Source of the DNA: Streptomyces lavendofoliae
GTDB lineage: Bacteria; Actinomycetota; Actinomycetes; Streptomycetales; Streptomycetaceae
Reading direction: 5' to 3'
NCBI RefSeq assembly: GCF_014649735.1
Contig: NZ_BMTP01000018.1
Coordinates: forward strand, 52,468-116,467
Length of the DNA stretch: 64,000 nt
The position numbers were made by a program, and so were the translations under genes. Shown piece after piece: positions 51,041-60,411 of the stretch. The notes beneath the pieces are model-generated. The model did no database searches and was not told the origin of the DNA. It worked only from the letters and a program-made list of their open reading frames with translations. How positions within the stretch are numbered: the stretch's first letter is position 1; the number at the start of each line of letters is the position of its first letter.

Positions 51041-52051
51041 GTGACCGCAGTCGGGCCGTTCGGGCTGAGCGTGCGGGACCAGGCTCTTGAGGCCGATGTC
51101 CAGACCGGATTGGCGGCCGTCGAGGCAGGGCTCCTCGATGCCACCAAGAGCGACGTGCCGTTCATCACCGAGGCCGCACAGCACCTGGTACGGGCCGGGG
51201 GGAAGCGCTTCCGTCCGCTGCTGGTGATGCTCGCCGCCCAGTTCGGCGACCCGCACGCCCCGGGCGTCGTGCCCTCCGCCGTCGTCGTCGAGCTCACGCA
51301 CCTCGCGACCCTGTACCACGACGACGTCATGGACGAGGCGGACGTGCGCCGCGGGGTGGACAGCGCCAACGCCCGCTGGGGCAACTCGGTGGCCGTCCTG
51401 ACGGGTGACTTCCTCTTCGCGCGGGCCTCGCACATCCTGGCGGACCTCGGCCCCGAAGCGGTGCGCATCCAGGCCGAGGCGTTCGAGCGCCTCGTCACCG
51501 GACAGATCCTGGAGACGGCCGGCCCGCGCGACGGGCGCGACCCGGTCGAGCACTACCTGGACGTCATCGCCGGCAAGACCGGCTCGCTGATCGCCGTGTC
51601 GGGGCGCTTCGGCGCGATGATGTCGGGCGCCGACGAGCGGGCCGTGGACATCCTCACGCAGTACGGCGAGCGGCTCGGCGTCGCCTTCCAGCTCGCCGAC
51701 GACGTCCTGGACATCGCCTCCGACTCCCACGAGTCCGGCAAGACGCCCGGCACCGACCTGCGGGAGGGCATCCCCACCCTGCCGGTGCTGCACCTGCGGG
51801 CGCGGGCGGCGTCGGGCGGCGGGGCGGAGGACCTGGAGCTGGTCGCGCTGCTGGACGGCGACCTGACGGACGACGCCCGGCACGCGGAGGCCCTGCGGCG
51901 GCTGCGCGTCCACCCGGCCCTGGAGCAGGCCCGGCGGGACACCGTCCGGTACGCCCAGGAGGCGCGGGCCACGCTGGGGCCCCTCCCGGACTGCTACGCG
52001 AAGGCCGCGCTGGAGGAGCTGTGCGACCTGGTGGTGCACCGCGCGGGGTAG
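51041..52051 (+). CDS. Polyprenyl diphosphate synthase (menaquinone side chain)
   Basis: The 336-residue trans-prenyltransferase has both Asp-rich motifs: DDVMD at residues 94-98 (followed by EADVRRG) and DDVLD in FQLADDVLDIASD. The early GGKRFRPLLVML segment is also present. Chain length is not predictable from sequence by eye, though a heptaprenyl to nonaprenyl product is expected for menaquinone. The start is GTG 51041 with ACAGGAG upstream. Its product would feed MqnP in the first cluster. Confidence 0.92.
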   Translation: MTAVGPFGLSVRDQALEADVQTGLAAVEAGLLDATKSDVPFITEAAQHLVRAGGKRFRPLLVMLAAQFGDPHAPGVVPSAVVVELTHLATLYHDDVMDEADVRRGVDSANARWGNSVAVLTGDFLFARASHILADLGPEAVRIQAEAFERLVTGQILETAGPRDGRDPVEHYLDVIAGKTGSLIAVSGRFGAMMSGADERAVDILTQYGERLGVAFQLADDVLDIASDSHESGKTPGTDLREGIPTLPVLHLRARAASGGGAEDLELVALLDGDLTDDARHAEALRRLRVHPALEQARRDTVRYAQEARATLGPLPDCYAKAALEELCDLVVHRAG

Positions 52052-52172
52052 GGCTCGGGGTCGTTGTCATCCCTGAGCAGTACGGAAGTCGGGCCCCCGG
52101 TCTGACGCCCCAGGGGGTGCCGCCTTGGTCAGATGGATACCGATGGATCGCTGACCACGGAGGTAGGCACAC

Positions 52173-53366
52173 ATGGCACCGAACGACAGCGCCGGACGCC
52201 GCAGGACGGCACGGTACGCGGTTCCGGTCGCGGTGGCGGGGGTGGCGGCGGCGACGATCGGGCTCGTCCCGGCGCTCGCGGCATCCGGGGACCCCGAACT
52301 GCCGGAGATCACGGCACAGCAACTGATGGAGAGAATCGCCGCGTCGGACGTGCAGCAGCTGTCCGGCACGGTGAAGGTGACGACGGACCTGGGTCTGCCG
52401 TCCGTGGCCGGGCTCGGGGGCGACCTCGGGGGCGCGGCGGGCGGCGACGAGGGCATCGGCAAGCTGCTGGAGCTCGCCTCCGGCACCCACACCCTGCGGG
52501 TTGCGGCGGACGGGCCGGACAAGCAGCGGCTGACCGTCGTGGACGACGCCTCCGCCGAGTACAGCCTGGTGCGCGACGGCGAGGACGTCTGGGCGTACGA
52601 CGGGGCGTCCAAGGAGGCGGTGCACTCCAAGGAGGCGGCACCGTCCGGGGCGGCACGGTCCGATGACGGCGCCCGCACCGCGCCCGGTCTCCCGAGCGGC
52701 CCGGCCACGCCCAAGGCCCTGGTGGACGAGGCGCTGAAGGCCGTCGACGCCACGACGTCGGTGACGGTGGACGGTACGGCGCGGATCGCCGGGCGTGACG
52801 CGTACCAGCTGGTGATCAAGCCGAAGCAGAGCGGTTCGACGATCGGATCGATCAAGGTCGCGGTGGACGCGGGCAACGGCGTGCCGCTGAAGTTCACGCT
52901 CACCCCGAGCGGCGGCGGCAAGGCCGCGATCGACGCCGGGTTCACCAAGGTGGACTTCGCCAAGCCCGACGCGTCGACGTTCGACTTCACCCCGCCCGAG
53001 GGCGCCAAGGTGATCGAGGAGCCGGCCGGCGCGGCGGAGCACGCCGTCCCCCGGGAGAAGGGCGGGAAGGGTGCCCCCGAGGACTTCGCGGGCGAGGATG
53101 ACCTGAACGTCATCGGTGAGGGCTGGACGTCCATCGCCCGGCTCGCCGGCCCGTCCGGTGGTGTCCCCTCCGATCTGCCCGAGGACGCACCGGCGGAGGC
53201 CCAGCAGTTCCTGGACGCGCTCGGCGACAAGGTGACCGGGAAGTTCGGTTCCGGGACCGTGTTCAAGACCCGTCTGGTCAACGCCCTGATGACCGACGAC
53301 GGCAGGGTCTACGTGGGCGCCGTCACCCCCGGGGCGCTGGTCGACGCGGCCAACGCCGACAAGTAG
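52173..53366 (+). CDS. Secreted LolA-like (outer-membrane lipoprotein carrier domain) protein
   Basis: The 397-residue protein has an N-terminal hydrophobic signal (VPVAVAGVAAATIGLVPALAA, in part). A LolA/RseB-like beta-sheet domain follows (QLSGTVKVTTDLGLP, TLRVAADGPDKQRL, YELV-type strands). Streptomyces has no outer membrane, so a role in lipid or lipoprotein handling at the cell surface is only suggested by fold. An 18-bp-stem terminator follows. ATG 52173 has GGAGG upstream. Confidence 0.78.
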   Translation: MAPNDSAGRRRTARYAVPVAVAGVAAATIGLVPALAASGDPELPEITAQQLMERIAASDVQQLSGTVKVTTDLGLPSVAGLGGDLGGAAGGDEGIGKLLELASGTHTLRVAADGPDKQRLTVVDDASAEYSLVRDGEDVWAYDGASKEAVHSKEAAPSGAARSDDGARTAPGLPSGPATPKALVDEALKAVDATTSVTVDGTARIAGRDAYQLVIKPKQSGSTIGSIKVAVDAGNGVPLKFTLTPSGGGKAAIDAGFTKVDFAKPDASTFDFTPPEGAKVIEEPAGAAEHAVPREKGGKGAPEDFAGEDDLNVIGEGWTSIARLAGPSGGVPSDLPEDAPAEAQQFLDALGDKVTGKFGSGTVFKTRLVNALMTDDGRVYVGAVTPGALVDAANADK

Positions 53367-53389
53367 GCGGTGCGCGCGGCTCGTTGGGG

Positions 53390-53435
53390 GGCGCCCCGCC
53401 CGGAGAGGCTGTGTTCGCTCTCCGGGCGGGGCGCC
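53390..53435. terminator. Strong bidirectional terminator
   Basis: An 18-bp perfect stem (53390-53407 with 53418-53435) has a 10-nt loop. It lies between the convergent LolA-like and M28 peptidase genes. Confidence 0.85.
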
Positions 53436-53519
53436 TGCTTGTGCGGTGCGGCGGGCCCGTGCGCGGGCGCCGGTGCGGCCCTTGGCCGGGTGGCCGGGGA
53501 AGGGGCCGGGGGCCGGGGC

Positions 53520-54881
53520 TCAGAACGTGAGGCGGAAGGCGTTGATGTAGCCCGTGTCCTGGGCCGCCACGTCCTGCGCGCGCAGCTTCCACGCGCCGTT
53601 CGCCGCCTCGCTCGACGCGTCGACCGTGTACGTGGTCTGCACGTTGTCCGCCGAGTCGCTGCTGCTGGAGTTCTTCAGGCGGTACGCCGTGCCGTCGGGC
53701 GCGACGAGGTCCACGACCAGGTCGCCGCGCCAGGTGTGGACGATGTCGACGCCCACCTTCAGCGCGGCCGGCGCGTTGCCGGTGCGGCCGGCGACGGTGA
53801 CCGTTGACGTCACGGCCGTGCCGTTGTCCGGGATGGCCACGTCGGCGGTGTTCTCGTACGTGTCACCGGTGGGGGGCTCGGTCGTACCGGCCGACAGCGT
53901 CCAGATGGCGTGCGCGACCGCGTCGCTGTTCCGGTCGAGCGCCGTGTCGTTGATGTTGGACGTGCTGTCGCAGGAGGAGTGGTAGCAGCGGTCGAAGGCC
54001 TGGCCGGCCGTACCGCCCCACTTCTGCGCCTGGGCGCTGGTCTTCGTACGGCTCGCGCCGGTGAACAGACCGCCGACGGGAATGCCGGCGTTCTTGAACG
54101 AGGCGTGGTCGGAGCGGCCGTCGCCCTCGGTCTCGATCTCGGTGGGGACGCCGAGGCCGGTGAAGTAGTCCTTGAAGGTCTTCTCGATGACCGGGTCGTC
54201 GTCGTAGACGAAGTAGCCGGGGTTCGGCGAACCGATCATGTCGAAGTTGAGGTACCCGGAGACCTTGGCCCGCTCGGTGGCGGGCAGGGTGCTCACGTAG
54301 TGCTTGGAGCCGACCAGGCCGAGTTCCTCCGCGCCCCACCATCCGAAGCGCAGGTGCTTGGTGGGCTTGAGCTGGGCGCGGGAGACGGCGAGCGCGGTCT
54401 CCAGCACGGCGGCCGACCCGGAGCCGTTGTCGTTGATGCCGGCGCCGGAGGACACGGAGTCGAGGTGGGCGCCGGCCATGATCACCTGGTTGGTGTCGCC
54501 GCCGGGCCAGTCGGCGATCAGGTTGTAGCCGGTGGTGCCGTTGTACGTGAACTGCTGGACGGTGGTGGTGTATCCGGCGGCGTCCAGCTTGGCCTTCACG
54601 TAGTCGATCGACGCCTTGTAGCCGGGGCGGCCGTGGGCGCGGTTGCCGCCGTTGGCGCCGGCTATGGACTGGAACTGGGTGAGGTGCCCCTTGACGTTGG
54701 CGAGGGGGATGTCCGGTGCGGCGAGCGCGGCGGCGGTCGTCCGTGCCGTGGTCGACGTGGTCGTCGCGGAGGACGGGGCGGCGGTGGCGGCCGGGGCGGC
54801 GGTGGCCAGGAGGCCGGCCAGGACGAGCGCGGCTGTCGCGGCGGTGCGTCTGGGTATGCGGTGGTGGACGGAGAGATTCAT
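53520..54881 (-). CDS. Secreted M28 aminopeptidase with P-domain
   Basis: The 453-residue protein resembles Streptomyces griseus aminopeptidase. A signal peptide ends near residue 35 and a short propeptide follows. The M28 domain has zinc ligands in AGAHLDSV (His), GINDNGSGSA (Asp), GAEELG (Glu), FDMIG (Asp) and CYHSSCD (His). A C-terminal proprotein-convertase P-like domain (last 120 residues) follows. It should release N-terminal residues from peptides outside the cell. Confidence 0.93.
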   Translation of the reverse strand: MNLSVHHRIPRRTAATAALVLAGLLATAAPAATAAPSSATTTSTTARTTAAALAAPDIPLANVKGHLTQFQSIAGANGGNRAHGRPGYKASIDYVKAKLDAAGYTTTVQQFTYNGTTGYNLIADWPGGDTNQVIMAGAHLDSVSSGAGINDNGSGSAAVLETALAVSRAQLKPTKHLRFGWWGAEELGLVGSKHYVSTLPATERAKVSGYLNFDMIGSPNPGYFVYDDDPVIEKTFKDYFTGLGVPTEIETEGDGRSDHASFKNAGIPVGGLFTGASRTKTSAQAQKWGGTAGQAFDRCYHSSCDSTSNINDTALDRNSDAVAHAIWTLSAGTTEPPTGDTYENTADVAIPDNGTAVTSTVTVAGRTGNAPAALKVGVDIVHTWRGDLVVDLVAPDGTAYRLKNSSSSDSADNVQTTYTVDASSEAANGAWKLRAQDVAAQDTGYINAFRLTF

Positions 54882-54927
54882 GTGGGGGCTCCGGAATTCC
54901 GTACGGGGATGGGACGGAACGTGCGAG

Positions 54928-54957
54928 ACGCCCCGCGGCCGGGGTGGCGCGGGGCGT
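54928..54957 (-). promoter_or_regulatory. Hairpin in the 5' leader of the M28 peptidase gene
   Basis: ACGCCCCGCG (54928-54937) pairs with CGCGGGGCGT (54948-54957). It ends 46 nt before the peptidase start. Confidence 0.45.
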
Positions 54958-55014
54958 TGGAGCTGGTCGAGCCGGTGGAGCGGGTGCAGCTACTGCTGCG
55001 ACGTGCGTGCTGAA

Positions 55015-55043
55015 TGTTCAGCGAGAGTTTGACTCAGCGTCAA
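55015..55043 (-). promoter_or_regulatory. Promoter candidate of the M28 peptidase gene
   Basis: On the minus strand TTGACG (55043-55038) and TGAACA (55020-55015) are 17 bp apart. The -35 is part of the TTGAC/GTCAA inverted repeat. Confidence 0.4.
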
Positions 55044-55263
55044 GGGCGTAAACCGGTCACCACTGTTCGGATATCGGAAGGCAGTCGACGCGAAGCGGTC
55101 GTGGAATGAACTCCATCGCACCGTTTTCCAGTCCCGTCCGTCCATGAGCGCTCCTGACGGCCCATGCGCGTCCCCGTCCGTGCACCTGGTCCACCCGGAG
55201 GGTCCGGCCGGGGTGACGCCCGCGGGGTCCGGCACCGGCGCCGGCACGGCGTCGCCCCGGCAG

Positions 55264-55716
55264 CTACTGCACGCAGAACTCGTTGCCCTCCGGGTCGGCC
55301 AGGACGGTCCACTCGCCACCCGGCTCCTCGACGTGACGCAGTACGGACGCGCCCCGCGCCTCCAGGCGCGCCACCTCCGCGTCGCGCCGTCCCGGTGGAG
55401 CGTGCAGATCGAGGTGGAGGCGGTTCTTCCCGGTCTTCGCTTCCGGTACGCGCTGGAAGAGCAGCCGCCTGCCGAGCCCGATGCCCGTCTCCTCCTGGTA
55501 CGGGTCGTCCGGATGCCGGACTGCGACCAGATTCCGCCAGGCGCGACGGCCGTGCGCCTCGACGGTGTCCGCCTCCGTCACGTGTCCGAGGCCGAGCAGC
55601 CGGTCGATCAGGGCGCTGTTGTCCTCGACCAGGTACCCCAGGGCCTCCGCCCAGAAGTCGGCCTGGGCGTGCGGGTCGGCGGCGTCGATCACAAGCTTCC
55701 AGTGGAGCGGTGTCAT
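55264..55716 (-). CDS. VOC-superfamily (glyoxalase-like) protein
   Basis: The 150-residue protein has the two beta-alpha-beta-beta-beta units of the VOC fold. Possible metal ligands lie in LHWKLVIDA (His), RLHLDLHA (His) and DPEGNEFCV (Glu). The function is open: it could be resistance, isomerase or oxygenase. The start at 55716 has no ribosome binding site. A TATAAG box on the complement (55724-55729) is 7 nt upstream, so it appears leaderless. It diverges from the CGNR gene 21 bp away. Confidence 0.82.
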   Translation of the reverse strand: MTPLHWKLVIDAADPHAQADFWAEALGYLVEDNSALIDRLLGLGHVTEADTVEAHGRRAWRNLVAVRHPDDPYQEETGIGLGRRLLFQRVPEAKTGKNRLHLDLHAPPGRRDAEVARLEARGASVLRHVEEPGGEWTVLADPEGNEFCVQ

Positions 55717-55737
55717 GTAACCACTTATATTGGTTAG
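55717..55737. promoter_or_regulatory. 21-bp divergent palindromic promoter of VOC and CGNR genes
   Basis: The gap contains the perfect inverted repeat TAACCA CTTATAT TGGTTA (55718-55736). TATATT (55726-55731) serves the plus strand and TATAAG the minus strand. Each -10 lies 6-7 nt before its start codon. Both genes would share one operator. Confidence 0.6.
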
Positions 55738-56370
55738 GTGAGTGAGCGTGCAACGGGAATGACCCTGCGTCCGCCGGACGGCGGCTCCTTCCGCTTCGAT
55801 CCGGGCGCCCTGTGCCTGGAGCTGCTGCTCACCGGCGGCCCGGGCCCGCTCGCCCGGTTCGAGGTGCTCGACACTCCCGCCGGGTTGCTCGACTGGGTGG
55901 CGGCCAGCCGCCTGGAGCCTCCAAGCCTGCGGCTGCCGCCCGTGGGCGAGGGCGACCTCGCCGCGGTGCGGGAGGTGCGGGACGCCCTGCAGAGGCTTAC
56001 CGTCGCCCGGGCGCACGGCCGCCCCCCGGGGGCCGCCGACCTGGCCGTGGTGAACGCCGCCGCGGCCGTACCGCCGCTGGTCGTGCGCATGACGGCGGCG
56101 GGGGAGCGGGAGTGGGCGCCCGGCGCGAGCGTGGCCGGGCTGCTGTCGACGGTCGCCCGCGACGCGGTCGAGCTGTTCACGGGCGCGCACGCGGCGGCGG
56201 GCCGGATCCGCGAGTGCGGCGGTCCCGACTGCTACCTGCTCTTCGTCGACACCTCCCGCCCCGGCCGCCGCCGCTGGTGCGCGATGGAACGGTGCGGCAA
56301 CCGGCACAAGGTGCGTGCCCATCGCGCCCGTACACAGAGCGAAGGAGAAGAACGATGCCCACAGGTCTGA
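55738..56370 (+). CDS. CGNR zinc-finger (ABATE domain) regulator
   Basis: The 210-residue protein has an N-terminal ABATE-like stress-sensing domain and a C-terminal CGNR zinc finger (CGGPDC ... WCAMERCGNRHKVRAHR). It is expected to bind DNA. GTG 55738 directly follows the divergent palindromic promoter. Autoregulation and control of the VOC gene are likely. The SRPBCC gene overlaps its end by 16 bp, so the two are co-transcribed. Confidence 0.85.
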   Translation: MSERATGMTLRPPDGGSFRFDPGALCLELLLTGGPGPLARFEVLDTPAGLLDWVAASRLEPPSLRLPPVGEGDLAAVREVRDALQRLTVARAHGRPPGAADLAVVNAAAAVPPLVVRMTAAGEREWAPGASVAGLLSTVARDAVELFTGAHAAAGRIRECGGPDCYLLFVDTSRPGRRRWCAMERCGNRHKVRAHRARTQSEGEERCPQV

Positions 56371-56756
56371 CGCGCGACGCGGGGTGGGAGACCGGCGTCT
56401 CGAAGACCCTGCCGCTGCCGGCCGGCGCCGTCTGGGAGTTCATCACGGGCCCTGAGGGCCTCGCGCTGTGGCTCGGTGACGTCCGGGGCGGGTTGCCCAC
56501 CGAGCGGGGCGCGGCCTACGCGACGGCCGACGGCGTCACCGGCGAGGTGCGCGGCTACCGGCCGGGCGACCGCGTACGCCTCACCTACGGCGGGACGACG
56601 CTCCAGGTCACCGTCTCCGGGGCCGGCCCTCGGAAGGCGGTCCTCCGCTTCCATCAGGAGCGGCTCGCGAGCGCGGACGAGCGGGAGCGGCGCCGTGCGC
56701 ACTGGCAGGGCGTGATGCGCCGGGTGGTGGAGGAGCTGGGCGTGGGCGCCGGCTAG
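56355..56756 (+). CDS. SRPBCC/AHSA1-like lipid-binding domain protein
   Basis: The 133-residue protein has the helix-grip fold of activator-of-Hsp90-like START proteins (VSKTLPLPAGAVWEFITGPEGLALWLG, in part, and YRPGDRVRLTY). Such proteins bind hydrophobic ligands. ATG 56355 has AAGGAGA upstream and overlaps the CGNR gene by 16 bp. Its end overlaps the convergent permease gene by 4 bp. Confidence 0.82.
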   Translation: MPTGLTRDAGWETGVSKTLPLPAGAVWEFITGPEGLALWLGDVRGGLPTERGAAYATADGVTGEVRGYRPGDRVRLTYGGTTLQVTVSGAGPRKAVLRFHQERLASADERERRRAHWQGVMRRVVEELGVGAG

Positions 56757-57889
56757 ACCTTCGGCGCGTCCACCGGCCGGGTGGTCCCCCGCGGTCCCGC
56801 CGGACCGGCCGCGGGGGCGGTCGCCGCCGTGGCCTCGGTTGCCGCCGTCGCCCCCGCCGTTTCCGCCTCCTTCGTCGCGGTCGCCGGCGGCGTCGCGCTC
56901 TCCGCCGTCCTCGCGCCCGCCGCGCTCGTGGCCGCCGACAGCCGCAGCGCCGCCGCCTCCGCCCTCGTACGCCGCGACGTGCGCAGGGCGTCCCACGTCA
57001 GCACCGTCAGGGCGAGCCAGACGAGTGAGAAGCCCGCCCACCGCTCGGGCGGCATGGCCTCGTGGAAGTAGACGACGCCCAGGGTGAACTGGAACACCGG
57101 CGCCAGGTACTGCAACAGCCCCAGGGTCGACAAAGGCACCCGGATCGCCGCCGCGCCGAAGCAGACCAGCGGCACCGCGGTGACCACGCCGGTCGCGGCG
57201 AGCAGCGCCGCGTGGCCCGCCCCCTCGCCGCCGAAGTGCGCCGAGCCCCGCGAGCCCAGCCACAGCAGGTACGCCAGCGCCGGCAGGAACTGGACGGCGG
57301 TCTCCGCCGCCAGCGACTCCAGGCCCCCGATGTTGACCTTCTTCTTCACCAGGCCGTAGACGGCGAAGGAGAAGGCGAGGATCAGCGAGATCCACGGCGG
57401 CCGGCCGTAGCCCACCGCCAGGACCACCACCGCCACGAAGCCGGTGCCGACCGCCGCCCACTGCGCCGGCCGCAGCCGCTCCTTCAGCAGCAGGACGCCC
57501 ATGGCGATGGTGACCAGCGGGTTGATGAAGTAGCCGAGGGAGGCCTCCACCACCTGGCCCGCGTTCACGGCCCAGATGTACAGGCCCCAGTTGATGGTGA
57601 TCACGGTCGCGGCGAGCGCTATCAGGCCGAGCTTGCGGGGCTGGCCCAGCAGCTCGCGTATCCAGCCCCAGCGGCGCAGCGCGAGGAGCGCGACGCCCAC
57701 GACGACCAGGGACCAGACCATGCGGTGGGCCAGGATCTCGATGGCCCCGGCCGGCTTGAGCAGCGGCCAGAAGAGCGGCACGAGGCCCCACATGCCGTAG
57801 GCGCTCACGCCGTAGAGGAATCCCGCCCGCTGCTCGCCGCCGCTCTTCGCCGCCACCGGCCGCCGCCCTTCCGCGCCCCTGTCCCGCAC
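56753..57889 (-). CDS. rarD: RarD-type EamA-family permease
   Basis: The 378-residue protein has ten membrane helices. It opens with the RarD pattern GFLYGVSAYGMWGLVPLFWPLL and contains AHRMVWSL and INWGLYIWAVNAGQVVEASLGYFINPL (in part). It belongs to the drug/metabolite transporter superfamily; the substrate is unknown. The last 75 residues are an Ala/Thr/Pro-rich tail that is probably disordered. Confidence 0.9.
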   Translation of the reverse strand: MRDRGAEGRRPVAAKSGGEQRAGFLYGVSAYGMWGLVPLFWPLLKPAGAIEILAHRMVWSLVVVGVALLALRRWGWIRELLGQPRKLGLIALAATVITINWGLYIWAVNAGQVVEASLGYFINPLVTIAMGVLLLKERLRPAQWAAVGTGFVAVVVLAVGYGRPPWISLILAFSFAVYGLVKKKVNIGGLESLAAETAVQFLPALAYLLWLGSRGSAHFGGEGAGHAALLAATGVVTAVPLVCFGAAAIRVPLSTLGLLQYLAPVFQFTLGVVYFHEAMPPERWAGFSLVWLALTVLTWDALRTSRRTRAEAAALRLSAATSAAGARTAESATPPATATKEAETAGATAATEATAATAPAAGPAGPRGTTRPVDAPKV

Positions 57890-57976
57890 ATGCCCTGAAC
57901 ATGCCCTGCGGACGAAGGTAGCGCCGGGCGGGGCGGCCTGTCATGTCCGTACCGCGATACGGTCATGACGCCTGGA

Positions 57977-58840
<864 letters not shown>

Positions 58841-58904
58841 GAGGTGGTTCTCCTTCGGTCGGACGATCGGAGCACCAACCTACGGAATGCACTAACTGGA
58901 GGAA

Positions 58905-58929
58905 AGTACCCACTTTGAAGTAAGGTACT
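58905..58929. promoter_or_regulatory. Operator and promoter between QorB-like and HxlR genes
   Basis: The inverted repeat AGTACC (58905-58910) and GGTACT (58924-58929) overlaps a TAAGGT -10 box (58921-58926). That box lies 6 nt before the HxlR ATG. It is the expected HxlR binding place. Confidence 0.55.
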
Positions 58930-58932
58930 GTC

Positions 58933-59325
58933 ATGAGCGTAAGCATCCCGGCCGCCCAGCCGCTCCCGCCGAACGTCATGGACGCCATGTGTCCCTCCCG
59001 TCAGGTCCTGGAGCACGTCACCAGCCGCTGGGGCGTGCTGGTGCTCGCCGCCCTGCTGGAGCGCCCGTACCGGTTCAGCGAACTGCGCCGCTTCATCGGG
59101 GGCGTCAGCGAGAAGATGCTCGCCCAGACGCTCCAGACCCTGGAGCGGGACGGCTTCGTCCACCGCGACGCCCAGCCCGTCATCCCGCCCCGCGTCGACT
59201 ACTCGCTCACCGCGCTCGGCAGGGAGGCCGCCGAGCAGGTGTGGGCCCTCGCCCGGTGGACCGAGCGGCACGTCGACGACGTCCGGCGGGCACAGGAGGT
59301 CTACGACGAGGCCCGGGCCTCCTGA
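58933..59325 (+). CDS. HxlR-family transcriptional regulator
   Basis: The 130-residue winged-helix protein has the HxlR signature: an N-terminal Cys (AMCPSRQVL, Cys about residue 20), then WGVLVLAALLERPYRFSELRR and GVSEKMLAQTLQTLERDG. The single Cys may sense electrophiles or quinones, as in YodB and QorR. It probably controls the divergent quinone-reductase-like gene. No ribosome binding site is seen, so it may be leaderless. Confidence 0.92.
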   Translation: MSVSIPAAQPLPPNVMDAMCPSRQVLEHVTSRWGVLVLAALLERPYRFSELRRFIGGVSEKMLAQTLQTLERDGFVHRDAQPVIPPRVDYSLTALGREAAEQVWALARWTERHVDDVRRAQEVYDEARAS

Positions 59326-59361
59326 CGGAGACCCGGGCCCGGTGGCCGACCGCGCCGGACG

Positions 59362-60403
<1,042 letters not shown>

Positions 60404-60411
<8 letters not shown>

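Larger units (their letters stand above)
54882..55263. other. 382-bp gap between the M28 peptidase and VOC genes
   Basis: No gene is supported. It contains the peptidase promoter candidate (55015-55043), a palindrome CTGAATGTTCAG (55010-55021), an inverted repeat TTGAC/GTCAA (55029-55043) and a leader hairpin (54928-54957). The stretch from 55050 to 55263 shows nothing further I can name. Confidence 0.6.
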
